From Enoplolaimus lenunculus (lineage: Eukaryota; Nematoda; Enoplea; Enoplida; Thoracostomopsidae), in NCBI GenBank assembly GCA_030248215.1, contig JASANG010000945.1:1-64000 (forward strand): a stretch of 64,000 bases of DNA, given 5' to 3'. The translations under genes and the position numbers were made by a program. This document shows positions 1-11,700 of the stretch, piece by piece. Under the pieces are notes generated by a model that worked only from the letters and a program-made list of their open reading frames with translations, had not been told where the DNA came from and ran no database searches. Within the stretch, counting starts at the first letter, position 1, and every line of letters starts with the position of its first letter.

Positions 1-128
1 CGGGCTACGTGGCGCAGTGGTACAGTGCTCGCTTAAGGATCCATAGGCTGAGAGTTCGATCCCCGCTCTAGACCGCTTTTCCAGCTGCTTAGTACAAAGG
101 TCTGAAGTCCCGGTTCCTACCTAGACTG
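1..128 (+). mobile_element. tRNA-derived SINE, copy 1
   Basis: The head looks like a degenerate tRNA: an A-box-like TGGCGCAGTGGT, then a B-box-like GAGTTCGATCCCC, with GGGCTA at the 5' end facing TAGACC at the 3' end. A non-tRNA tail follows and stops near CCTACCTAGACT. The same unit recurs at 341-467 with essentially one difference (TAGACC versus TAGCCC). The T-stem pairs badly and the anticodon loop is too long, so a working tRNA is unlikely. No poly-A or simple-repeat tail is visible. The start may lie just outside the window. Confidence 0.65.
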
Positions 129-132
129 ACAT

Positions 133-197
133 GGGGGCTACGCCGTGAGCGCAATGGTAAACTGCCGCGCTATGAACACGGTATTCAGTCGAAAATA
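133..197 (+). repeat. Second, diverged tRNA-like segment
   Basis: GGGGCTACGCCGTGAGCGCA followed by ATGGTAAACTGCC resembles the first half of the flanking SINE head (GGGCTACG plus an A-box-like stretch). The B-box part is poor. It may be a diverged SINE relative or a tRNA fragment lying between the two good copies. Confidence 0.35.
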
Positions 198-340
198 GGA
201 TGGACGGTCAAGGGATGACCTTGTTGAAATTAAGGGCATGTAAGCATGCGATACATGCTTGTCCTGGTGCATATGCAATAAACGCAATGCATGTTGTACA
301 GTCGACACATATAGTCGACGAAAAACGCAGTTGGAGAGGC

Positions 341-467
341 GGGCTACGTGGCGCAGTGGTACAGTGCTCGCTTAAGGATCCATAGGCTGAGAGTTCGATC
401 CCCGCTCTAGCCCGCTTTTCCAGCTGCTTAGTACAAAGGTCTGAAGTCCCGGTTCCTACCTAGACTC
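341..467 (+). mobile_element. tRNA-derived SINE, copy 2
   Basis: A near-identical second copy of the unit at 1-128, in the same orientation, ending at the same CCTACCTAGACT boundary. Here the 3' acceptor-like TAGCCC pairs properly with GGGCTA, so this copy is closer to the founding tRNA. Direct orientation and 340-bp spacing fit either two insertions or a local duplication that included the segment between them. Confidence 0.65.
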
Positions 468-955
468 ACACGAAATATTGCCATTTTGGTCGTATAAATA
501 TTAGGTTAATGTAGAGCTACGCTTTACTTTTAAACAATACATATTCGATTTGCCACAGCCTTAATTGGTTATCCGGTTGTACTCTCGTAGGTATATGTTT
601 CAATGTTTTATGTATATTTAGGCTTGATGGCCGCTGATTTTAAAATCCCTGAGCGACTCTGGATTCTTAAAAACACTGAAAAGTTTAAAAACTAGATAAA
701 GGATTTTATTGTATCAGAACTAGTCGTTTCAATAATTTTTTAAACAAAAACGCAAGAGAGATAACAGCGTCTCTGATCTGACGCACCGATATAGACGAAA
801 ACGTGAAATTGATAGCATTCCATGTCACTTATGTGGAAAAAGCATCGGCAAAGAATCGGAAATTTTTCCAGTACCGATGTCGATGGTGATACTCACGAAA
901 GGTGCCGAATATTACTGATGCCGATTAATCGGGATATTCATGTCAAAACTGCGCG

Positions 956-1065
956 CAGGCCCGTAGCCAGCTTACCTTGTTAGGGGGGCTTAAAATTTTT
1001 CATGAGGAGCATACAGTGATTTTAAGCAAGGTTGAAAGGTTTCTAGAGAGGAGAAGACCCGTCGC
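956..1065 (+). repeat. Dispersed CAGGCCCGTAGCC repeat, copy 1 (partial)
   Basis: It begins CAGGCCCGTAGCCAGCTTAC, continues through a GGGGGGCTTAAAATTTTTCA-type block and AAGCAAGGTTGAAAGGTTTC, then fades. The same ordered blocks recur at least ten times in this window in both orientations. No coding capacity. Confidence 0.6.
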
Positions 1066-3063
1066 CTCAAAGACTTTTTCCCATAAAGCTGAATATTTCT
1101 CACAACTCAAGAGAAAATGGACTTCTGCTGTATCTGTTTCAGTCTGATAAAATGAACATATATTAGCTGTTGCCAACTTTAGATTATGCAAGTGATACTT
1201 CAGCTTGCAGTGCCTACTCAGGTCTAACAGACACCTAAGCTCATTCGATGTTTATTTAACTTCCACAAATAGGATGTCCAGTTCTTGTTACAGTAAGGCA
1301 GAAAAATCCAAAAGTTCCTACAAGAACAATGCGCGGCCTAATTGTTCATGGCTCTCTCCAATATTGGTTTTCCAATCGAACTAACTACTGTCGATAGTGC
1401 TACATTTGAAAATTGTTCTACACCTTACAACAGCTCCATCGACACTGAACGAATTAACCTATCCGCAGTTTCGTTCCCTGGCACATTACAGTGTCCTAGA
1501 ACCTAGATTAAGCTGACGTCCAGAAAGCTCATAAAGTTGCTGTCTGCACTCGAACACTGTAATCCTGCTTGAAGATATAGTAGTACTATCTCTTCTACTC
1601 CTAGTGTTTAACCTGTGAGAAGTACATACACATGCTACACCACATATACTAATAATCCGCATGAAAAATCACGAAAAACTCAGAAGTGCAATAAATCTTA
1701 AAATAACGCTGATGATGTAGGTATGCTGTTTGCTCGATGGTGTTAATACAATAATGTGTATGGCTTCATGCTCTCTTTGCTCGCAAGATACGTATCTTCA
1801 TGCACCGAAACAATTGTTTTATAGTTTGTGGGAAATATTACGCAACACAGTTATTAAATAGAACTCGTCATTAATTTTGGGAAACTTCTTACACTAGGCA
1901 AGGTAGCCGTTCATACAATCTCATAAAAGTATGTAAAATTGTAAAAAATGGAAGCCACAGCAGCGATGCAAATTATTTCACCAAGGGTAAGCAGCCGGAT
2001 AATTGCGGATGTGGTTTGAAATATCATAAAACTATGTACTTTTTACATGTCGAAATACTATATATATTTCGCATCGTCTGCAATCCCTGCCAAGTCACGA
2101 GTGGGCACTGACATGGAATGAAAAATCAAAGCCAAAAAATAATCTTAAATCCATAAATACATATTTTGCACGACGTAAGGCTTCGGCTCACACCTTTTTG
2201 TATAATTATTCAGTTAAATGTAACGGATAAGCATGTAAAGTGAATTTCCCCGGACTCAAAATTTTTCCCGTTGATCCTTCCTCAGCACTGGCCTGGTTCA
2301 ACCGGGTGAAATTTTTGCTATTCACAAGTAATCGACTAAATGTAGCTTGAGCTTGCTATATTCGTTTTTAGATACGTATATGGTGTCACGCGGCATTTTA
2401 CCTATACATATATATCGGGGTGCAACCGGAATTACAATTTACCGGAATCGGAAAATGAAAAATATATGCCACCGAAAAGTTCATTTAATTTTCTTTTTCG
2501 CAATATTATTAGTGAAATTACTTTAGTTGGAGATAGGTATTCACTGTATGGGTTGTGGTTTAGATTTTCACAGTTCACGGAAGCCTAATCTACCTTCGAT
2601 GGTTTATTTTCGGCGATTGTGAACATTTATATACTATACAAATGAAATTATTTAATTTGTATATAATTATATACCGAAATTTCTTATTCCGATAAAAATT
2701 TTCAAAAAATGTATTTCGTATCTTCGGTTAGTATAACTCTAAACTTAAATATGTGCTTCCCAGTGTTACGGAATTTTGGCGTACATTGAAAGTGTCACGA
2801 CATACCGAAGTTATTTTTCAAAATCACACGTAATATATACTATTTTTCTTGGATGTTTTGTGTTTGAGGTTTTGCTGTGTACTTAATGAGTATTACGTAC
2901 TTTATGTTGAAATTGTGTTGTCATTTTAAAAGGTTATAAATTGAACGCCATTAATTTGGCAAAGGGCAGCTCTACAGCTAACTAAGTTACGGTTGAACAC
3001 TTGAAATTAGTAGAGAATTTATGCGCCATTTACGTATACACTAGTGATGTGCCGATACCAAAA

Positions 3064-3613
3064 TTTTTTTCGGTTCTGTTACCGATGCATGCCAGATTTT
3101 TATTTTGAAATTTAGCCGATACCAATGTACATGGTTCGTTTAATCAATCAGAACATCCATATTATACATTACAAAATTAAGAAAAATTGCTAAGTATCAA
3201 ACTAGACTTTTATGTCTGAATATTTCGAATAATATTGCTGAAAACTTGAAACCGAATTTAGATTTTGTATATTCTTTCAAAACGACTGATATTTGCTAGA
3301 ATCGTTTCAGCATTCACTTTTTTGCTAACATATACGTATTTTTTTCGGTTCTGTTACCGATGCATGCCAGATTTTTATTTTGAAATTTAGCCGATACCAA
3401 TGTACATGGTTCGTTTAATCAATCAGAACATCCATATTATACATTACAAAATTAAGAAAAATTGCTAAGCATCAAACTAGACTTTTATGTCTGAATATTT
3501 CGAATAATATTGCTGAAAACTTGAAACCGAATTTAGATTTTGTATATTCTTTCAAAACGACTGATATTTGCTAGAATCGTTTCAGCATTCACTTTTTTGC
3601 TAACATATACGTA
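3064..3613. repeat. 275-bp tandem duplication (two copies)
   Basis: Two head-to-tail copies, 3064-3338 and 3339-3613, are almost identical; one visible difference is AAGTATC versus AAGCATC. Each begins with a T-run followed by CGGTTCTGTTACCGATGCAT. The upstream start GTGATGTGCCGATACC resembles ends of hAT-like MITEs, so this may be an element with an internally duplicated body. The very low divergence implies a recent event. Confidence 0.8.
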
Positions 3614-4899
3614 CGTACTACAAATGTATGTATTGTGTCAACTGTAATTATTGTAACAGTTGTGTCTCTGTAGTAGGTTTTTGTCTCCTAGCAATTATCT
3701 ATAATATTGTCACAAGGTTAACCAAGTTGAAATGTGACGTGATTTTTAAACACTTTTTACGTGTTTTTATTTTCTAAGCACATTCGCAACACACATGTTT
3801 AAATGTAACCGATAGGTACGTATCACCGCGGGAAGGCAATGCCACCAGATATTAATAGCGCCGCAGGCGCTCTGACTTTGTTCTTATGATTTCCTTTTGG
3901 TTAACAAAATTGTGCTTTGTGTTGTGGTTTTGTGTGAATGTCTGTTCTATTGCATTGAACTGGGTGGCTGTAAACATAATACTGACCGGATCATATTACT
4001 CCCGTTTTCATTGGTAATTCTTGAGTTCGGGAATTATTATTTTTTATAAGCATTTGTACGCTGTTAGCTTTAGAGTTTTTGGCATGAGAAATTTAGATAC
4101 GCATAGCATTTGGAAATTTGAACACTTAAAACTGAGTTAGATGCACGCTAATTAGCATATTACATATTCATATTATAGCATTTGAGTGCATTATATTATA
4201 TGTATATTCAGGGTGCCACCAAATAGTTATTTATCCAATATCGAAACTAGAACCGGATGCCAGATGGTGAAATTTTACCGGAACCGAATATTGACCGGAT
4301 ATAGCGTCTTAGTTTGTGCACCATTGGAAATTATTTCAGCGTCGTAAAAGCACATGTTTACTTAATATATAAGATATGTTTTATTTTTACTGAAATTGGA
4401 AACAAAAGATTCATTGGTTTTCAATCAATTATTACATCATCTGTAGGTTCCCGACCGGGAAAGTTTGAGTTGGAATAGAAGTTCTAGCAGCAAAATTACT
4501 GTTTTTAAATGAAAATTTTAGTTGATAACTTGTTATCGCTCAAGCTAGCATATAGTTAACAAATGTTAATGCACTTTCTTGCAATCATATAGAACAAATG
4601 TGTTTATTGAACCGGGGAGCGAAATCTTTATTATGGGGTTGAACCACGGCAAATCCAGTTTTGGTGGATTTTGCCTAGTGTGGTCCGCATCCACTGTACT
4701 GAACTCCAGTTCACATTTTATAAGGTTCAAAAACCTACTAGACATTTCGTTGCGACTGCGTTCATGAGCAAGTCATGAAGCTTAAGTTTTTGACACTGAT
4801 ACGTAGTGAAGTGAAAAATTAAGCAAAGAAATTTTAAATCAGTAAACATATATTTTGCACGACTCGAATACTACGTAGTAATAGTGCACAAATTTAGAT

Positions 4900-5270
4900 T
4901 GTATTTTCCGTTATACAACATCAGGTTGCGGTAAAAATACTATCTGACTCCTGTTTCCGGTGAAATTAATATTCGGTCGATTCATGATAACGGTTGTAGT
5001 TTATATCCCCCAAAAAGCTACATTTGTATCCGTTCCGGTAGGACATATCGGCTTTTTAGATTACGTAGGAAAGAAGTTGTCGATGGCACGATACTTTGAC
5101 ACAAATACAAATTATCCATATAATCACAAAATGTGTAGTTCCGATTCCGATTCGGGTATAAATTTGCTGTTCCGATTCCGGTAAAAATTTGCTCTTCCGA
5201 TTCCGGTGTGAATTTGCTGTTCCGATTCCGATCCCGGTATAATCCTGTTCCGCTTTGCACCCTGCCGGCT
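4900..5270. repeat. Diverged CCGGTTCCGG-rich MITE
   Basis: This segment carries repeated TTCCGATTCCGGTA-type motifs and ends in GCACCCTG, the same terminal motif as the better preserved element at 20138-20511. The left end near CAGGTTGCGG fits the family start. No matching target duplication is visible, so the boundaries are approximate. Open reading frames here on both strands are translations of the simple motif. Confidence 0.45.
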
Positions 5271-5537
5271 CGTGTTACTGCGTAAAAATACAGGATAAAA
5301 ATTTTGGTGAAACTCACTTGTTTTCGTAGTTAGTGCAGTGTGCACATTTCTCAGACGTATATATTATTGGTAGAATTGAATTCCTGTTCCTAGTTCCTGC
5401 TCAAAGTTTGTGTCGGATATTAAACCTGGCATAAATATTATGTAAGACGTAAATTACGTATATTTACATGCTGCGAATATATATTTACTATGTACCTATT
5501 ATGATTTTGTGTTTATTATCATAATGACACTCGTATA

Positions 5538-5748
5538 ATGTCATCAAAAACAACTGATGGTAATAATGCGACAAATACTAGCACAATGTCACAGTTTAAT
5601 CGATTAGCTGAGCGGCAAAAGCAACACCTGTTGACAGCGAAACGGTTGGTTATTGAGGAAATGTTGAAGCAACAAGTTGTGCTTGAGAAGGGAACGGCAG
5701 AGACCGAAGGACGAGGCTCAATGTCGTATAGCTTGGATGCAGTTCCAG
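5538..5748 (+). CDS. Gene 1 exon 1
   Basis: Codes residues 1-70 plus one base of codon 71. It opens MSSKTTDGNNATNTS and includes a Gln/Lys-rich stretch, NRLAERQKQHLLTAKR, likely helical. The donor CAG|GTAAGA is near consensus. It ends in phase 1, matching exon 2. Confidence 0.75.
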
Positions 5749-8700
5749 GTAAGAATGGCGCTATATATACTATTTAAACGTTTCATATTATACCTCACAG
5801 CGACGGATGGCACCAGGGATCGACCGGATTTCCGGTTCCGGTTTAATATCCGTCAAAATCCAACATCCGATATCCGGTATAACCTACCGGATACCGGATA
5901 CTTGTGGTTGTGGTTCCAAATATCATAAAACTGTTTTTGCACGTCAAACTACTAGATATTTTGAAGCGGCTGCAACTCCGAGCAATTCATGAATGGACAC
6001 GGATATGGAATAAAAAATCCAAACCAAAAATTAATCTTGTATACATATTTTTGCACGACTCAAATACTTTCAACAGTGTACAAATTTAGATCCTATATCC
6101 GGTTAACATCCGGCTCCGGTTCGGGTAGAAAATTCACTATCCGGCTCCGTTTCCCATATGTGGTTAAATTAATATCCGGTCGATCCCTGGATTGCACCCG
6201 CTCCAAGTATTGCGCCACCCTAAGAAAGAGAAACGAATTGCGGTGGGGAGTCCGTAATTTGCAACGTATTTAACAAAATTAATTTTTAGCGCTTTTTACC
6301 CGCATGATAGTAGGGGTTTGCCGTTCGGTTTTACTTGAAACTTAGTCTGAATTTTGATTGTTGTCTCTGTGTGTGTAAATAAGCAATCAGATTCAAGTAA
6401 ACTCAAAAACCTAAAGCATGTATATATCTAAGAATCACTGTGGAATATGTTAGATTTCTATACATTAATCGAAATTTTGGTTTGTGCTTTGGCGAACTAT
6501 GCATAAGGCTGGATAACTTAAAAAGACTAAGAAATCCAATCAATACATACCTTCAAACTTTGTGTAGTATCAGCATTAGCATTTTTAAATTAAAATCATT
6601 GCTTTTGGCATTAGCCATAGTTTTAATGTATATGGTATTTCGATAGGTTCGTCGACGAGTCATCAAAACAACGGATATACCCAGCCGAGGGTTGGCCTAT
6701 ACACTCGACAAGCTTACGGGGGCCAAAGACGCGTTTTACCTACTATTGATACCTCTACATATCTTAATATAATTGGCCTGCAACCGACAAATGATGCGAC
6801 ATCTTCAATGATAGGCAGCCAGCGTGTTGCTGGCTTCAAGACTTTAGCAGATGGGCCGAAAGGCGGAAAACGGCCCGGGCCTATGATAGTGGCTGGGTCT
6901 AGTGCGATTGCTAAGGCAGATGGACGTTCTGTGGCTGTATCGGCAACCGGGTACCAAGAACCAAGCTCTCATGGTGAGGATAGCCAGCTAAGATCGCAGA
7001 GTTTTGTCGTAACTAGTGCTAATCGCGATGAATTGGAACGAAAGTTGGCAGAATTTATTCATGTGAAACTGAGACAGAAATTGCGTGAAAAAATGGCGGA
7101 GGCACAACGGACAGCTCAGAGTTCAGCTGAGAGTTTGTATGGTACGGGGAAATGGCGAAAGGAACAGGCAGTGCATGGAAGAGATCGTAGTGCACAAGAT
7201 GACGCTGTGTTTCATGGTTTGCCGTTTATGGAGAACGGTAGGGATGCGATGATAGGCAGAAGAGAATTATTGGGAGGTGATTTTGAGGGGGGTTTTTTGC
7301 CTGGAAAGGGTAAGCACGGGAGGGATATACCGAGGTATTCCTTAGCGGACTCTAGACCTGTAAACGTGTTGGGCAGCAGCAATGACTTTGACCGAGGCAG
7401 GGGTAGCAGTGAAGAGAAGGGTGAAATGGTGAGAAAGGAATCGATTAACAAAAACGGGGTAAAACGCGGCGTGTGGGAAAATTATTTGGACTCAGCGGGA
7501 AGATTGAGTGCGTCAAAGCAAAGCGAAGTAGTTGGTGACAGTACCGTTGGCGGTAATGTATTGGGTAGCAAATTTGTATCAGGTAAGAGGAAATATATGA
7601 AAATAGAAAACAGAGTTACGTCCAAGCGTCTGTTTAGGTATTATGCTTATTGCTTGCAACATCAATTATACCGGTGCAGGAATGTGCGGCCTCGGTAAGT
7701 CTCGGGATTTGGCTGGTCGCAGTCTCGGTCTCGGTTTTTTGAGTCTCGGTGGGTTTTAAACCGAGGCCAAATGAGAAAGACAAGTTCCTGTTTTTTTCTG
7801 CACAACGTTCACAATAAACGGACGTAAGTTTTATTTTGTTGATTTTTGACTAAATTTTTTGCTGCTTTTAGTAGTATTGTTATTAGCAAATTTTGCGGTA
7901 ATTTTGGTGTTTAATATTATAAATTCTGAGCAGATGCAACATTTTGTTATGCTAGAATGATACAGAAATAAGAAAAGAATATTCAAAACTTTTGTTAGAA
8001 AAAATTTTATTTTTATGCTCGGATTGCTCGGTAACGGTCAAAAATAGACCGAGACCGATACCAAACAGTCTCGGTCTCGGTTGTCGGGTCTAGGTCCCGG
8101 GTCTCGGTTTTTGACCGAGATCGCACATTCCTGTACCGGTGACACAAAAGCGGCAGGCCTGCATATGAGTCGTTTGCTTTATAATCTTGAATTTTTAAAC
8201 AGAGCACAATTTTTGTTATGCTGCATGCGTTTTATCCGGACAGTCTTGTTTAATACATGGTATGAAGTTTAAGTTTTTTAAGATTGTTTTCTAACAAATG
8301 AAATATAATGATAAGAACTTTTGCATTTTAGATCAGAAAACGCCACAAAATATCGATTTGTCGCTTATTTCGTCAGAAGCCGTGGACCAAAACACAAGTA
8401 GCCTTTCATCGTCTGCTCTTCTACAAGCTGCAACACTGCCAGATGGTTCTTTGGATCAAAGCAAACTCAGAGACATGCTAAGCGAACAGCGTAAAGCTTT
8501 TCGGTCCAAGCTTATGATTGAACGAACGAAACGGGAAACTTTGCAGGTCAGTAAAATAACTGCCGGTATCATGCACTGTTTCAAAAGAAATTTCTTTGCG
8601 AATTGTACCTGCATCATCTATAAGCGATTTTAAATCTTAATGCAAAATTTATCGTTCTTAGGAGTTAACGGTTTGATTATATATTGTAGTAGCAATACAT

Positions 8701-11700
8701 TCTTATATTCTAAGGCAAAATCTTAGTGTGTTTTTGAAATTTTACTGTAGTATTGTGAAAATGTGCGTAGAAATGTAACACGAAATTTGTCGGATTGTTT
8801 GTCTTACTGTTACTGATAGTAATATAGTGTAATTGAAACCCGTCTTATGAGCTGGCCCATTATTTGTTTTTCATTTGCGGTATGTGTTCATTTTACTGGG
8901 CAAAATATATTTCCGGCAGGTTTTTGGTATGTGCAACGATTTTTATTTTTGGTTTTAGTCATTACTTGTTGAACTCGAACAACGTGACTCATGCAGCACA
9001 TCGAAAAGTAGCAAGAAATTGAGCTCCACTGCAACAACAAGTGATAGCACCAGCAGTTCTTCGGCTGCGAACCGAGAAAAGAAGAAATCTGGCCGGAAAG
9101 GACTCGAAGCAAAAGTCAAGGTAATTGCTTGGGCACAGGTAGCAAACGGTTTGTTGTATAATTTTAGTATTGGATTGCGTTTCGTTTGGTTAAAATTATG
9201 AGTTTCAGTTTGCAGCTGATTTTATGACAGTTTTTCATTTTCTGTATGTATACATACCGTATATACACTTGTAATGTTGGTTAGTTTATAAACATTAATG
9301 TTGACACTTTTAATGTTATTTTCATTGTTCTTTTAGTGCATTAAGTCATAAATTCCCATATGTTCACTTTAGAAAAAACTGGAACAGTTACAAATTAGCT
9401 CGAGCTGTGAAGAAATATCAATGCACGGTTCAGCGTCTATGCAAACGAATGGCCGCCCTGGTGTTAGCGTAGATTTCGACCCAAAAATTGAGCTAGAACG
9501 TATAGGAACACCAAAAATTCAAACTTCAAAGCGCATAATCGAAGCAAAATCTGCTGAGGGGTATGTTTAATGTTGGATTTGTTGGACTTTTTAAAACAGT
9601 TTTCTGTCGCATAATTAAGTAATTTTAAGAGATTGATTTTAATTTTGAACCTAAAATTTCATTGCAACTAATTCGGATGCTGTTATGCATCTTCCATAAT
9701 TTATTGTGTACATTAGTAAATATATATTATAGATATTTATCACAATTGAATTTTTCAATTTTTTTGCAGGTGTGTGTTTGTTTCTGTGCAGAACTGGATG
9801 TTTCTTGCTTTCAGCTGGTGGAGTTTTAATTTTAATTTGTGTATTATAATTTTATTCTAGAGCCTTAACGCAAAATGATGAGTCGCAAAGCTATGATTCA
9901 AGGCGAAGCCCCATGGCTAGCGCAGCTATTCCTGGTTACAGCGCTGTTATTCAGCCAGGGTTCCCCCTGCGGCATTATCAATCCACCGATGCGTTGCATA
10001 TACTCGGTTCTCGGCCAACTCCAGAACAAGCATACACCGACCCCTACGATTTGATTGCGCCAACTACGTCACAACTTGCAGAAATTAATCGGAGACCGCC
10101 TGGCCCACACCCAAAGTCTCTGCTGTTGGACAGCGCCCCCGGTTCTTCGTATTCTCCGCAGCCGGTCCGCCAGCAACCACCTATAGTTCCTCCCCTCTCA
10201 CGTCGAGGTAATCGAGCGTTACGACTTTCGTCATCATCGATTTCATCGACGGTGTCTGATTCAGGGGCTACCTCTTCAGCCAGTGCTGGGCCGCCGGCCG
10301 GACCAGAGATAAGCGGTGGCGGGTGGTGGCGGCCACTTGCGCGAGACGATAGCTGTTCGACGCCGGAATACTACTATCAGGCACGAGCTAGTAATGCTTT
10401 GCCAGATGGATCGCGGCGTCGATCAGCGTCTCTTAGCGACGCTCTCTACAGACGAGGCGACGGTCGCCAGCGTCGTAGAATCATCGACCGTGGTGCTGCG
10501 TTGCTCGATTTAGCGGACCGAGTCGCTGCGCCACGGCCCATGATGTCGCGACGACACTGGCCCGGCGCCCGATGGTACGTCGGGTTTGTACCTGGCGTCA
10601 ACGAAGCTCGGAGCCGGCTGGAAGACGGCCGCGTTCAGGTGTATACGACTAGTGTTGAAGATGCGCCCTTGTTGCAAGTATGACTTTTGTCGGTTTTTTT
10701 GTCGTTATTATTGCTGTGCATTTAGTTTTCGTTGAATTTTGCATTTGTTTGCCATCAGACGCCTGCTAACGCGCAGATTTTAACTTTAGAGCGTAAGCTA
10801 GAAAAATCTTTATATTTCGTACCCTAGAAACATCATGGTTATGAAAGAAATTTCTGTGTATTGGTATGCGGTGACGTGCTTTATATGTTAACCCAATCAT
10901 AATGTGATGTTATTGAAGGAATGTCTTGTCCGTCGTAAACCAATATTTGTGGCAAGTTGTGTTGATCGTCAACGTAGAATCGCAGCGGCGTCGTTTGTCA
11001 GACGCACCGCTGAACGCCAGTTGCGGACGCTTGCAGCAGAAGTAGCTGCTGGCCAACGGCCGTTGCCACATGGTCGATACTTGGATTTGATATCGCAGTC
11101 GCATACCAGTGCATTTCCGATCCGAGAAATGGTTGCCGATACAAGAAGGTAAGTAGGGTGTTGATCTTCGCCGTAAATGTATGTAAATAAAGACAGTATG
11201 CAGTATTTCAGAATAAAGTGCTCATCGGCTGCGGTTAATAAGTGCAAAAGTATTATTAACGTGGTTTAGTGTGGCACTTGATGCAAAATTGGTGTCAAAT
11301 TACATCGTATGCAGTTAATAAGTGCAAAAGTATTATTGACGTGGTTTAGTGTAGCACTTGATGCAAAATTGATTTCAAATTACATGGTATGCAGTTTCGG
11401 GCGTCCGCGGCTAGCATTAGCTGTGTGAGTCTGCGACGCCTACGTCTGTGGGAGCAATTAATTCTGGTTGTAACTATATGTATACTTATATCTCTGTGGT
11501 CTGAATCCGCCGTGATTTTTGTCGCAGTTGCCTTGCAAGTTTGTGCATTATTCCAAATTACGAACCTGAAAGCTAAAAATAGCTTTTATCGTGGTTTACG
11601 ATACTGCAAGCCGCTGGTTTCGACACCGTTTGAACAGTTTCGTACCCGTCACGTTGCTATGCTAATGATTTAAAACATTTCTATCATTTTTCAAACAATT

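Larger units (their letters stand above)
468..5537. other. Intergenic region left of gene 1
   Basis: No convincing exon was found on either strand. Contents are AT-rich unique sequence, a dispersed-repeat copy near 956-1065, a 275-bp tandem duplication (3064-3613), and remnants rich in ACCGGAAT/TTCCGATTCCGG near 2419-2480, 4240-4310 and 4900-5270. Short open frames here are repeat-derived or at chance level. The promoter of gene 1 should lie toward the right end, but no core element can be named with confidence. Confidence 0.6.

Noticed and set aside
5018-5345. Arg/Asn-rich frames on the - strand
   Set aside because: Translations of repeated TTCCGATTCCGG-type motifs in a MITE remnant.
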